Shown: positions 1-12,136 of the stretch, piece by piece
Position numbering within the stretch: the first letter of the stretch is position 1
Layout of the letters: each line of letters opens with the position of its first letter
Assembly: GCA_945859605.1 (NCBI GenBank)
Contig: OX243815.1
Location: forward strand, 29,536,981 to 29,600,980
DNA from: Lumbricus rubellus
Lineage: Eukaryota > Annelida > Clitellata > Crassiclitellata > Lumbricidae
Reading direction: 5' to 3'
DNA length: 64,000 nucleotides
Program-made: the position numbers and the translations under genes
The notes under the pieces: model-generated
What the model was told of the DNA's origin: nothing
Seen by the model: only the letters and a program-made list of their open reading frames with translations
Database searches by the model: none

Positions 1-472
1 GGAACATGCGTTTTTTTTGGCAAGTGGTCTAATCTTTGCGTTATCTATGTACAGGTTGTTTTTCTCACAATGTTGGATACTTAAGATATACGGTCGAAGT
101 GTGGCCACAAGTGTCTCTAGAAATATAGACGTTTGACGGTGATAAGTGTAGCCTATAAATCAACATGGTATTTGCAGACGGTCGAGTCTCATTAAAAATA
201 AATGTAAAATGTAAATATAGATTTTTTCTTTAGCTCCAGTTTGGCCTCTCGACCTAACTCCAGTTTTCTACGAATTGATCTCGGCTTATAGTTCCTTCAC
301 CTGCGCTCCCCCTAATCAACTCTAATCCAGGATCAAAGTCCAATCTTGACTTCAAATTGCATATGAGAGGTTGTATATGCCCATATAGGCGCTATATAAT
401 TTCAAACGCTGAACTGTCACTTTGGGTTGAGCAGCGGCCTAACCTGAATTCTAAGCGCGTATAGGGCACGAC
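1..472. other. AT-rich sequence without recognised features
   Basis: No coding stretch, RNA gene or clear repeat is visible. The sequence is ordinary AT-rich intergenic DNA up to the dispersed repeat that begins at 473. Confidence 0.5.
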
Positions 473-660
473 CTTTTTAGCGCGCAGTTCTACACGAAAT
501 GTGCAGTTTTACTTGGATTTATGCAGTTGTTGAAGCACTTCTGAGCAGTTAAACTGGTAAGAAAAAAATGGGTCATTGCCATACAATTGGGAGTAATTTA
601 CCATGAGGGATGTAAAGAAGAAAAGGGGTTGCGCAGTTCTAAAAAGTCCTTTAAAAGGAG
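473..660 (+). repeat. Dispersed repeat, copy A (GTGCAGTTCT family)
   Basis: About 185 bp matching 2402-2583 in the same orientation with scattered substitutions. Both copies carry the word GCAGTTCT several times, share the phrases GTTG(A/G)AGCACTTCTG and AGTAATTTAC, and end in CCTTTAAAA. I see no terminal inverted repeats, target duplication or coding frame. It is probably a piece of an unrecognised transposable element. Confidence 0.7.
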
Positions 661-1023
661 CCAATTGCGATAAGAATGGTATAATTATACACGTATATGC
701 CCGATGTCCTTAGAAACCTAGTAAACAGTCTATCTATGGGGCGTATATGTTTACGTCTTGTTGATTGAGCACCCGATAAGACACATTGTTTGACCCCACA
801 TATCCCACGTGTGCCCTATACACAGACATAATTTGAAGAGAGTTAATGCTCTGCTGCTGAAGCACATATGTTTCAAGAAATATCTTATCGTTGGTCGTAT
901 CTTGCGTTTGGCGCCGAGGCGCGTTGCAAGTGGCCACCACTGCTGCAGCCACTCAACAGTCACCGGTCTCATATGGAGCACCATTGGAGCAGCCTCAATC
1001 GACGCTTCGATCGTCTACGGAGG

Positions 1024-1640
1024 CAGAGATAGATATAAAGATAGATAGATAGATAGATAGATTGATAGATATAAAAACTAAATAGATAGATGGATAGATA
1101 GATAGACAGAAAGATAGATAGACAGATGAATGGACGGATGGATGGTGGATGGATAGATAGATAGAAAGATTGATAGATGAATGGACGGATTGATGGATGA
1201 ATTGTGTATGAATGGAGGGTGTATAGATAGATAAATGGATGTTCTGGTCCATGGGTTGGTTGGTGAACGGTTGGGTGTATGAATGAATGGATGGATGGAT
1301 GGGTGAATTTATGACTGGATGCATGGGTTATAGAGATGGATTTGTGGGTTGGTGGGTGAATGAATTCGTATGGATCTATGATTGGATTAATGGGTATAAA
1401 TGGATGGATGGATGAATTTATAAGTGGATTAGTGAATGGACGTTTAGTTGGATATACGGGTAGATGGGTGGATGAGTGGATGAATGGATGGATGGATAGA
1501 TTGATGGATAACTAAATAGATGCATGCTGCATGGATGGATCGTTGAATGGCTGGGTTGGTGTGCTGGTTTGATGAATGGATACAGATAAATGGATGGATG
1601 GATGAATGAATACATTGATGAGCGAATGGGTTGACATATA
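1024..1640. repeat. GATA/GGAT tetranucleotide-rich tract
   Basis: About 600 bp of imperfect GATA, GGAT and GAAT repeats, such as TAGATAGATA and ATGGATGGATGG. Long apparent reading frames here, rich in Ser, Ile, His and Pro, come only from the repeat. Confidence 0.9.
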
Positions 1641-1736
1641 CCTAGATTCATACATGTAGACAGACAAATAGAGACACGCAGTACGTTATACAGAAGCATG
1701 GAAAGAACATTCGAATCCCAACTCAACACATGGCTA

Positions 1737-1899
1737 TACATACATACATACACATATTTATACATATATAGTACATAATTATATACATTTATATATGCAT
1801 GTACATATATATATATAGAGTTGTATACAGACCGTGAATGGCTGCAGCGTCGGATCGCTCTAGTCTCAGATGTACGCTGACAGTGATACAGTAAGCTTA

Positions 1900-1948
<49 letters not shown>
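1737..1948. repeat. TACA and TA microsatellites
   Basis: A short TACA run near 1738-1755 is followed by TA-rich sequence. A pure TA dinucleotide tract of about 46 bp lies at 1903-1948. Confidence 0.9.
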
Positions 1949-1951
<3 letters not shown>

Positions 1952-2067
1952 GTATGGTTTTGCACCCTGCGCACATAACGCAACGGATATATCATTCCTT
2001 TATTCATAGATTCTTTCTTACATTGCAAGTATAAATAATTGGCCTATGTACACGTACACCACGGAGA

Positions 2068-2290
2068 GACGCGGTGGTGTGGTGATGGCTTCGGTGCATT
2101 GGAGACAACGGAGGGTTTTGAATCCATCTTATACATGTATAGGCCGTCACGTAGGGACCTGGAGCAAATCCTTCACCTGCATGCAATTGCTCGTGCGCTT
2201 CGGCGTGAAGCTCCGGTGCCGTGTCAGCACTGTAGTCGGAAGCACCTCTGAGTAGAGAGAGCTTGAAAGGGTGCTATATGCGAGAGATAA
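2068..2290 (+). mobile_element. tRNA-derived SINE, copy 1
   Basis: This copy has the family head CGCGGTGGTGTGGTG (A-box-like), a decayed B-box (GGTTTTGAATCC) and the shared body CGCTTCGGCGTGAA. It ends like the other copies, with CCTCTGAGTAGAGAGAGCTTGAAAG then GGTGCTATAT (split here only for length), and has a short AAATAAATGG tail. Related copies lie at 7050-7165, 13880-14100, 37755-37830, 42975-43106, 43973-44165 and 45970-46110. Body and ending are directly visible; tRNA ancestry is inferred from the B-box position. Confidence 0.75.
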
Positions 2291-2401
2291 ATAAATGGAT
2301 TGAATTCGTATTGCAAAGTATAATGCATGACTTGGTTAGCTATATTGGCATAGGAATCCTATAGATGCATACATGTACAAGTGAAGGCATCTCAGTCAGG
2401 G

Positions 2402-2583
2402 CTTTTTTAACGTGCAGTTCTACACAAAAATGTGCAGTTCTAAATGGATCTGTGCAGTTGTTGGAGCACTTCTGTATAGTTAAAACTAGAAAAACGGTCA
2501 TTGTCCTTCGATTGGAAGTAATTTACGATGGAGGATGGGAAAGGAAAGGACTTAATTGTGCAGTTCTAAAAATTCCTTTAAAA
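2402..2583 (+). repeat. Dispersed repeat, copy B (GTGCAGTTCT family)
   Basis: Second copy of the repeat at 473-660, same strand, about 1.9 kb away. The SINE and the tetranucleotide tract lie between the copies. Confidence 0.7.
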
Positions 2584-2639
2584 CATGCAGCCCTGATCTC
2601 AGTGCGTGAGGTTAACGACGTTGGTGGTTCGTATTAGAA

Positions 2640-4990
2640 GAGATTTAAATCTCGAGTTAGTATCGACCACAGTGCAGCACACGACCTTGACAGGCGTCGA
2701 ACCAAATGAACCGAATTAAAAGTGAAAAAGAAGTTTGGTGGCGGGTCTAATCGGATAAATTAATTGAAGAATAGGATTGAAGCCATCTGGTGGTCGCTGC
2801 TGTAAAAAAGAAAAGAAACCGTGTTGGTTTATAATCGAGTTAAAGTGCATACTTATGGAATTAGGAACGACGTGATGACGTCACCCAGATAATAGTATTC
2901 TTTATTGGACAATCCAGTTGACAGACCGCAACCGGTTACAGCGTACTTAGTTACTTAGTTACTTAGTCCTGCATGCAGATGGAAGTTAATTTGCAAAAAT
3001 AAATACACGCGGAAGTGGTTATTCAACTTCTTTTCATCTGGGGGATACGATTAATACGGGGATACTCTTTTTCGTGACACCAGCCTTATTCGCTCATCAT
3101 CATGTCTGTCTCGGTCTCGGTCTACAGTCTCTTTGGAACGGACTCCGAAACGATTTCCGTCAGTCTGTCTATCCTCATATAGATCCTCCTCCCAATTTTA
3201 CTTCTGTCAGTCTGTCGATCCTCATAGATCCTCCTACCAATTTTACTTCCGTCAGTTTGTCTATCCTCATGGATCCTCCTCCCAATCTTAGGCCTACCTC
3301 CCCCTCCGCTTGCACTCTCCTCAGCTACTTTCCACTCACGGCTGAAAACCGAACTCTTCAAAATATCCTATATCCTTGTTCTACTTCTACACCACCACAC
3401 AACCACCACCATCATCACCGGTTATCACCGCCCACTATGCTGTCTCCATGACTTGGTCTCCCTGGAGCGAACAAGGAAGTCTGGCTATTGATATAGACCC
3501 GATATATGAGCTGGTCGGTCTAGAGTGGCTTTTGTGGGCGCTGAGAAATTTTCATAGATTTACATTACATCACCGCTTTGCAACCGTCAGGTTGCTATAG
3601 TAACAGCTAAAAACGAATAGCACTGAGTTTCCGCTTGGTTCCCCTATATACAAGCCTTCGGTGCAGTGGCAGCGCTACAGGAGGGCAAGTCGGGAAAAGT
3701 GTCTCGGTAAAAAGCCTTTGCACTGGTTATTGCCCTGTGACACAAGGCTGTCAGAATGTATATATGCAGAGCCGAGATTTTATTTGGGAGAAAACATAGC
3801 TTATACATGTAGCACATGTTTTTGCATGACTGCAGAACAACGCAATTTTTATAGTCCTGTTCTGAATTAGTGATGAAACGTCTGACGTCATCTCTGCAGA
3901 TTCAGAGCAGAACTATATATAAGCAATTATACATGTATACATATAGAGACTCCGGCAACGCAGCATCTGTTGCCAGAAATATTGAGGATTCAGTCTTATC
4001 GGGTACTGTATACTTCGAATCTGCAATTGTGCATTATTATATACATGTAGATGTACTTATCAGCATCGGATGCCAATTAACTCGTCATTCTTCAAGCAGC
4101 GCTGAATCAGCGAGGGTCAAAAGCGAGCGTCAGAAGAGAGCGTCAGAAGCGCTCATGGCAGGTGCTACTTTGGTGAACGGGGCATTTAGCGGTTTCCTTA
4201 TATGTAGTGGCAGTAATATTTTACACCGAACTGTCTATTTTATCACATATGAGCGTTTGACAAATTGCATTGTTAAGAGTCTATTTACTTGCTTTCTACT
4301 TATTTTCTTTCTAACTTACTTACTGGTTTACTACTTGGAGAGTATATCATATATAGCCCCATTTTTACTAAGGAACAGCTCGGTGCATAATATATCAAGA
4401 TGATTTGTTGCGGATCGAGTTCGAGTTGCATTAGACAGATGGAAGTAATGTTCTGATAAAACAGACATTATTTCTTGGGTTTATGACGTTCATCGTTCAT
4501 CGCTCAGATCAATATCACCAAAAATTATATGCGAATGATGAGGAGGCTTGAAATGCAATTGGTGCGATGATGGTGACCTTGATGATGACCGAGAGTAATT
4601 TTTCATGTCAGTTGTTCAAGCTTCAGAAGATCGGTTTGATCTTGAACAAAAGTTACAATTTACGCATCTGTCAGGATTGGCAAGTTGATCAAAATGAGTT
4701 CAGATCAATTTAAAATTCGCAGAATTTAGAATTAGCTGGGGGGGGGTAACTCATTATGACTGGAACCAGGGTTGAGCTATGCCAGAGACGACAAATCTCA
4801 GAAGACAGTCGATGATGAAGACGATGCATAATTTCAGACATAAGGGCATGAAATGAGTGAGGTCGTTTCCTGTTGTCTTCCTCATACAGACAATAATTTT
4901 GTTGGTCAGCAACCTGTCCATGGTCGCTACGCAGTGACTTGACGTATGTTTGAACCTGCGACCTCCGGTAACAAAGTACAAAACATACCA
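2640..4990. other. Intergenic stretch with a small minisatellite
   Basis: No supported gene. At 3155-3290 a unit of 45-47 bp (core GTCAGTCTGTC...ATCCTCCTCCCAAT) is repeated three times. A motif around 3700-3760 (CACTGGTTATTGCC, GACACAAGGCTGTCAG) recurs in diverged form at 31597-31655, so it may be another dispersed element. A 177-codon open frame at 3870-4403 has no recognisable domain and is not annotated as a gene. Confidence 0.5.
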
Positions 4991-4998
4991 CTATAATA

Positions 4999-5994
4999 CA
5001 CCGTGAGGCATAAAAAAGGAAGCCCCAAGAAAAGTCGTTATTATTTTAACAATTTTCACACAATGGCAATGAAATTCAGGAAAATTATAGCTAAATAGCA
5101 AACAATGTAAACAAATTAAAGTTTTTACAATTTACTGTCCGCCTTTAGCTTCTACGCATGCGCGAAGTCGCTTGTGCCATTCACGCACCGCCGAGTCAAT
5201 AATTCGCTGGTCAAGATCGTTCCTAGTTTGCATGATTCGCAGCGCTTACGAAGATCTTCAACATCACGAACTTTTGTTTTGTACACTACCGGTATCTCAT
5301 GCATGCATCCCCCCGTATTTTATAATCGACGGGAGGGATTCAGGTCTGTGCTGTTAGGGGGCCGTAATGTAGGAATTATGAAGTCAGGAGATTCATTCGT
5401 CAGAAGTGCAACCGTTTCTGGAAACCATATTGCAAGAAAATGTAAAATTCAGAGAGTTCTCGAATTTCAGGTAGGCCTTACATGAATAAAACGTCTCTGT
5501 ATGCCATTGAGTTTTACCCCGGGTTTAACAGAGTGAATTGACGTGCGCCCCAGAGAAGAAACACCGACCGACACCATCAGAGATTTGCTAAACGTCGGAC
5601 GTGTGCGTAAAAGGTGGTCGGCTGCAATAGGCTATCTCTCTTTCAAGTTCCAACTGCTACATTTTGAGTATTGCTACGAGAAGCAACTGTGAATAATTTT
5701 TCGTCCGTGAACCAGATGAAATGCACTAGGCAGCCTGGGTAGCGACGCAAAAAAGGTCACTGCAAGCTTGGAACGATCTTGACCAGCGAATTATTGACTC
5801 GGCGGTGCGTGAATGGCGCAAGCGACTTCGCGCATGCGTAGAAGCTAAAGGCGGACAGTAAATTGTAAAAATTTTAATTTCTTGACATTGCTTGCTACTT
5901 AGCTATAATTTTCCTGAATTTCATTGACATTGTGCAAAAATTGTTAAAATAATAACGATTCTTCTAGGGGCTTCCTTTTTTATGCCTCACGGTG
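4999..5994. mobile_element. Tc1/mariner element with long inverted ends (fold-back)
   Basis: The ends are inverted copies starting CACCGTGAGGCATAAAAAAG, flanked on both sides by TA, the duplication typical of Tc1/mariner. The inverted arms are about 230 bp long. The right arm, plus strand about 5771-5860, encodes the end of a mariner-type transposase: NDLDQRIIDSAVREWRKRLR followed by ACVEAKGGQ and a stop. The left arm carries the same C-terminal sequence on the minus strand, with a frameshift. The 996-bp total and broken centre show that no full transposase is present. Family and C-terminus are confident; the fold-back origin is inferred. Confidence 0.85.
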
Positions 5995-5996
5995 TA

Positions 5997-7049
5997 TATA
6001 CACCACTGCACACCTCTGTTTACTTTATAAACTTTTACTTAAACTTTTACTTAAAAGGCTGGAAAGATGTTGATCCTCGATTTCCGTTTATTGGGCAATA
6101 CCGGTATATATTCTTCACCGCATCTTCAGTTATTTCCAGAAACAGTCGTGCACGGTACACAGACGAAGCCGGTAGCCTACATGTACAAGAAAGTTCATGC
6201 AGTAATCAAATCGCTCTATTCCCCGTTGAGAATTCATATCTCGTGCCGCTCCAAGATAACCACTCTTGACAAGCAATCAATTTTATAGTCTCGATTGAAA
6301 GGCGGCTTTCTTAGAGGCATGCAGTAACCTCGTATAAACATATTGTGTCGATGTCTCATAAAACTTGATATACACAGGCATGCAGATTGCCTACAAATCC
6401 AGTTTGCTGTAAGCTTAGGCTATACAAAACTGCTGATTGCCAAGGAAACCGGTTCGCCTGTAAATTATGGGTCCCTTTATTGATGGTTCTCCGGTGAAAA
6501 TACTTCATTCGAGTTCGAAACTTCATGATAGATCCAATTTCTTTAACTTTGATCGCATATGCCGATTTGTTCTCTTTAGAATCAACGAGGATGTAGGTAG
6601 GCCTATAGGAACCAGAAAATATGTGATTTCAAAGAGGCACCCAGAGGGCATATCTTGAGTCGGCATATCGCCAGAAGAATCGCCTGCAGTCAGAGTGTGG
6701 TCTTCAAAATCCTACAGAAGAATGAGGAGATTTGGGAGGGGGCAGTGGTCGGTTCTGCCCCAAACGTCAACGTGCGTTGACTTCAAGTAAGAATCGCGCG
6801 CTTCGCCGCATATAGATCTATCTTTCATAATCTTTGTCCAACATCGTAGTTTTTATGGCATCAGCCATCAGTCCTTGTTTCAAGATGACAAAATGCCATT
6901 GCGCCGAAATGGTCGCCAACTGGAAGTACCATGACAACATCAGGAGGTCGCTGGACTGCCCCCCCCCCCCCGCTCACCGGACCTGACTTTGATCGATGAT
7001 CTCTGATATATAGTATACTGTATACTATGTATAGCCTTGTATTTTATCG
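5997..7049. other. Intergenic stretch, nothing recognised
   Basis: No domain-bearing frame or RNA gene is visible. A homopolymer C run sits near 6959-6972. Confidence 0.4.
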
Positions 7050-7165
7050 CATTTGCTATAGCGCCTCTTCAAGCCTTCTACTCAGAAGAACTCTGGACTA
7101 CACATAGACATTGCATCGGAGTTTCACGCCAAAGCGCACGAGCAATTGCGAGCGAAGGACTTGCT
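7050..7165 (-). mobile_element. SINE fragment, minus strand
   Basis: Read on the minus strand this gives the SINE body (AATTGCTCGTGCGCTTTGG, GTGAAACTCCGATGC) and the ending CTTGAAGAGGCGCTATAGC. The tRNA-like head is missing. Confidence 0.65.
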
Positions 7166-8193
7166 AAATATCCCTACGTATATCGGTTTGAGGTGAATTC
7201 AAACCTGGAACCCTCCGGCTCCAATTTGAACGGGAGCAAACAATCTCTGACATTACGATATCATGGTGAGAGACGAATGTGCACAGAGCTGCAGTGATAG
7301 ACCAATCGTCGGCAAATCTTCGTCACACGTCTTTGTAATCCGCCGGATTATGGTAGCCATTAATCCGAATTAGCAAGACGATAGTGCCCGGATTTTACGC
7401 TATGGCAGAACCAGAACGAATATTATAAGTGTTCCATCAACGAGGAATATTTTCGTAAAATAATCCAACGTTCATTTAACGAGGATGTCATTCTGCAATT
7501 ATCTGCCTCTCAGTGTCTGTCATCTCTAAAATGCTATTCAATTTGTCGGTCTCTCTCAGTATAGTGTCAATATTTGTCAACCTCCGTCCGCCAAAGTCTC
7601 CGTTGGACAGTTAGAAAGGATCCTCATCCGCCGGCAACTTGCGTCAACCATTTAGTCATTATTGTCATTCAGTCAGTCATTTCAGCAAGTCAGTAATAAT
7701 TAGTATCATTCAGTCCTTCAGTAAGCCACTTACTAATTCATTCATTCACTCGTCCGGCCATTTAGTAGAGTATAGACTTCCGTCTTTCTGCCATTCTGAC
7801 TGCTGGCCTCTCAATACATTCTTTCATCAGTCCGCATGCCTGTCTTTCTGCCTGCCTGTCTGTCTGTCTGTCTGTGTCTATGACTTTTTTACTCGGCTTT
7901 TGTAGCATACTTTAGTAGAAGGACCATCGTGCGCCGACCACTCACCAAAGTGGAGCGGCTGCTGCTGCTGCTGCAATGGTAGTAAATTGCATCTCCATTT
8001 TAGAGTTGCTATCGGTTGCGACTGGTGCCAACTGTCGGAAAAACACGGTGACGGCGACACGACAGAGTGGCGCGCATGTCCACGTCTTTAGACGGGCGAC
8101 GCCGACGCAGTCGAGTGGCGCATGTGTACTCTGAAGGGTGCCATTCATTTTCGGAGAATAGAACGAAATTGCGATACATGCATACGTACATAG
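7166..8193. other. Intergenic stretch with short CTGT and CTG repeats
   Basis: Contains a CTGT-rich tract near 7845-7875 and a short GCT run at 7959-7974. No gene is supported. Confidence 0.4.
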
Positions 8194-8211
8194 GCATACA
8201 TACATACATAG

Positions 8212-8242
<31 letters not shown>

Positions 8243-8748
8243 CATACATACATACATGCATGCATGCATACATACATACATACATACATACATACATACA
8301 TACATACATACATACATACATACATACATACATACATACATACATACATACATACATACATACATACATACATACATACATACATACATACATACATACA
8401 TACATACATACATACATACATACATACATACATACATACATACATACATACATACATACATACATACATACATACATACATACATACATACATACATACA
8501 TACATACATACATACATACATACATACATACATACATACATACATACATACATACATACATACATACATACATACATACATACATACATACATGCATGCA
8601 TGCATGCATACATACATACATACATACATACATACATACATACATACATACATACATACATACATACATACATACATACATACATACATACATACATACA
8701 TACATACATACATACATACATACATACATACATACATACATACATACA
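8194..8748. repeat. CATA/TACA microsatellite, about 555 bp
   Basis: An almost uninterrupted tetranucleotide array. Two islands of CATG repeats interrupt it, at about 8256-8270 and 8591-8608. The four-base unit leaves several frames open on both strands (repeated Tyr-Ile-His-Thr or Val-Cys-Met-Tyr), so the apparent 160-260 codon ORFs are artefacts. Confidence 0.98.
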
Positions 8749-8981
8749 AACACAATAGGTCGAAATTAGGCATGCATGTACTATTTATATGATACAAACT
8801 TATTTGATTTTTACAAGTATATTCAAATTGAAAACCAACGGAGAAAACATAATAATATCGGTAGACAAGTTGACGACAGAACGAACATGTCAGACGGAGT
8901 CAATAATAATAGGCTACGTGTGACTTAATTCGTTGATGGCTTATCACACGTCAAACAGTATATACATATATACTATATATA

Positions 8982-9418
8982 TCTATATATATAAAAATGT
9001 AACCGCGTTTGGCACCTGACGCAAGATCTCCGAACTTTCTTCATTGATTGCTTTGGAAACTTCACCAAAACGTTTAGTTCCAACACGGCCGGGTTGTGAG
9101 AATGATTTTTGGAGAAAAGCGCAATCTTTTAAGCTAAAAAAGCAACTTTGCAAATTCCGCCGTTTTCAACACATAGCCTACGCCCGTCAATAAGCCTTGC
9201 ATACCAATTCAGGCATGTTTGTTCCGTAAATTTCTTTAGCGCATTTCATTACGGCCTTCGCATTTACGGCCTTCTTGCTCAAGCGTTTTATGGCGTGATC
9301 CGCGTGGCCATCGCGGAGGGGGAGAGGGAGGGGGAGGGGGGGGGGGGAGGGGGAGGGGGACGGGGGAGGGGAGGGGAAGTCTTTTTTGCCACAGCAAAGC
9401 GTGGCTGGGTACAGCTAG
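8982..9418 (+). mobile_element. Non-autonomous Helitron
   Basis: The left end begins with TC (TCTATATATATAAAAATG) right after an A. The right end has a hairpin, stem GCCAC (9388-9392) and GTGGC (9401-9405), followed after about nine bases by CTAG before a host T. TC start, 3' hairpin, CTRR end and insertion between A and T are the hallmarks of Helitrons. The 437-bp body has no Rep/helicase frame, so it depends on a partner elsewhere. A purine-rich GGGGGA tract fills 9315-9378. Confidence 0.85.
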
Positions 9419-9436
9419 TATAATATATATATATAA

Positions 9437-9438
<2 letters not shown>

Positions 9439-9490
<52 letters not shown>
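9439..9490. repeat. GT dinucleotide repeat
   Basis: About 26 GT units, just right of the Helitron end. Confidence 0.97.
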
Positions 9491-9495
<5 letters not shown>

Positions 9496-11093
9496 AAGCC
9501 ACTGCTGATCTCGGCTGTCGAAGAAATAATCGCCAGTCACAGGTCATCACTCCTTGGAGGAATTCCTAATCGCATATCCAGTCGTTTTATATACGGTGCC
9601 AGTCTGAAGCCTGGATAAAGGAGGAGGGCGACACTATTCTTGCTATGACGTATGGGGTTGTTATACTGTATGGCTAACTGGTTGACCAGTCACCGGGGTT
9701 CGAACGTAGGTCTCGCCTTGATTGACCTCAACGGTCAGCCGCTGCTGCAGGCTCAGCGCCCAGACACGATCGACACTCAGCGGCGGCAATCAGACACAAA
9801 GCTTCGGGCAAAAATCTATTCCACGGATTTATAATGTGTGGCAGGGAAACAGTGTAACAGGAAGTTTATTGAAGAGCAAGGGAAGCCCGTTCTTTTCGTC
9901 AATAGCGACTACGTTCTACGATGATTTCTTTCTCGTTTATTTCTTATCAGTAACTTTCAGTCTTTACTTTAAAAATATTTCGCTGTTATAAAGTTTCGTT
10001 TATCTTATTCCCCCGCATGAATGCAAGAAAATTGAGAAATAGGTTGTTTTGTTAAGCATTATTTTATATTCAGCTGTTGCTATCCAAATCACGCCAGATC
10101 ACAGATCTGTTGCGTGGACCTGTTGGGGCAAGATGGCGGGGTAAGTTATCAGCCGGGCAGGTGAGACCACGACTTGCCCCACCGGTCAACCAACTTGCCC
10201 TACCATTAGAATAATTGGTTTAGACCGTTTTGGCGTTCTAAATTACTCGCGATTGCATGGGCCGGTTTTAGCATTGGTCGCATTCAAGTTGGGATACGAA
10301 AAGAATAGTCGTTAAATAGAAGTTGGATCGATGAAAATAATTTTCACTTAAAAAGAACGAGATTTCATAAAATAAAAATGATTCTAGTTTCAATTGAAGC
10401 TGGGTTGATGAAAAAAACAACAACTGTTGCTCAAATAGAATCTGAACTGTGGCCATACAGTAGCCTACAAAACCTGGCGGCATGATTTAAGCAATCTACG
10501 AAGAACGCGAAAGTTTTGTATGGGCTTCTTTTAAAACTTTTAGCCAACAAGGGACATCGCAACTTTGTTAGATATTGCCATTTTACTTACATAATTGCTA
10601 CTTAGAACTTTGTTAAGACTGAGTGTTCTAAAACAGAAACAAATTTGATCGACCGTAGTGCATCCACTTTCCACTATTAAAAACAAAATATGGTCAGCCA
10701 TCTTGCTCCGAGCTGGCAACCAATTTGTCCAGTTCAGAGGCAAGCTGGTTGACTTTCATAAAATTTGAAAGATTTTTTTTAGCAAGCTTTGAATATACTT
10801 TGATGCCTGCTTTTGTGCTTGAATGTAGCTGTCGACAATCAATACGCTGAGGGAAACCAATTACGTTGGCATCATCGCAATATGATAAAATGTAAAAAAT
10901 TTATATGTTCGCCAATATTGCCCCACTTCCCCTACATAAGCTGGTAGACATACACACGGTCGTTCTGGCATAGAAATGGTAACTCGGACCCCTGTCGGCA
11001 TAATCTTTTCTGCCGACGATGACGCCATAGAAGCCACAGCGTGATGCATTATACGGATGGAGTTAATGGCCCGCAGATAGACATGGATGTCCT

Positions 11094-11097
<4 letters not shown>
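9491..11097. other. Intergenic stretch
   Basis: No gene recognised. Around 9676-9715 the phrase GGGGTTCGAACGTAGG resembles a tRNA B-box, but there is no matching A-box or fold, so I do not call a tRNA. Confidence 0.4.
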
Positions 11098-11166
<69 letters not shown>

Positions 11167-11325
11167 CTCTCTCTGCCTGTCTGTCTGTCTGTCTCTGTCT
11201 GTCTGTCTGTCTCTGTCTGTCTGTCTCTCTGTCTCTGTCTCTGTCTGTCTCTGACTGTCTGTGTCTCTGTGTGTGTCTCTCTGTCTCTCTGTGTGTGTCG
11301 GTCTGTCTGTCTGTCTGTCTGTCTT

Positions 11326-11398
<73 letters not shown>
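11098..11398. repeat. CT and CTGT compound microsatellite
   Basis: Pure CT at about 11098-11158 and 11336-11398 flanks an imperfect TCTG/TCTC tract. The Ser-Leu-rich frames across it are repeat artefacts. Confidence 0.97.
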
Positions 11399-11401
<3 letters not shown>

Positions 11402-11545
11402 CGCCGATCGAGTCAGTCGGTGCAACGACGACGACGATATTACTTCCTAATTGGTGTGCTCTAAGCGTTCCAGCTAATTCACTCAGCGCTGCCGCCGCAT
11501 CGACATCATTGCTTATAGTTATAACTCAGCTAAGCGATGATGCCT

Positions 11546-11571
11546 GCAGCAGCAGCAGCAGCAGCAGCAGT
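11546..11571. repeat. CAG trinucleotide repeat
   Basis: About eight GCA/CAG units with no supported coding context. Confidence 0.9.
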
Positions 11572-12136
11572 CGAATGCGTTTCAGTCGGATTATAGGAAT
11601 GATTGACAGCGCCACATAGCGATGGAAATATGAGAATTCGAGCAACTAATTCGATTTGAACGAATACGTTATCATCGTTCGCTGTGAACAGTGAACCAAG
11701 ATGACTACGTTTAGCATTCGCTGGGAGGGATGGAGGGAGTGCATGGTGAAGACAGATGAGAGTGGGGTGTGCTGGTGCTAGAATGGGTTGCATCCAGGTC
11801 TATGTAGGCCTATGATTGTACAATGTAGGTCTGATATATATATATATGTATATAATTATGCATGCGCGCGTATATATAGGCCTATATAATATAATCATAA
11901 ACATACTATACAATATATCACAGAATATCAGAATTCTACTTCCTGTATCACATGATAGTACAATATATATATATATATATATAGTATAATACATATAATT
12001 ATATATACTTGTATGATTGTATATTATCGATGACTGAGGTATCGTGGTCAGAATATATAGCTACGACAATAGAGACAAGCAGATAGATAAGACAGTACAA
12101 ATATACATAAAATTAGACAATTTGATTGATATAGAC

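Noticed and set aside
3870..4403. 177-codon open frame
   Set aside because: It has no recognisable domain, splice context or codon pattern, and starts inside low-complexity AT-rich DNA. The hydrophobic end reflects T-rich sequence.
8009..8797. Long open frames of repeated Tyr-Ile-His-Thr or Val-Cys-Met-Tyr on both strands
   Set aside because: They are produced by the CATA microsatellite, whose repeat of four bases never creates a stop in these frames.
9676..9715. B-box-like GGGGTTCGAACGTAGG as a tRNA gene
   Set aside because: No acceptor stem, D arm or anticodon arm can be formed around it.
11041..11619. Ser/Leu-rich frame of 192 codons and its Arg/Glu counterpart on the other strand
   Set aside because: They read directly through the CT/CTGT microsatellite.
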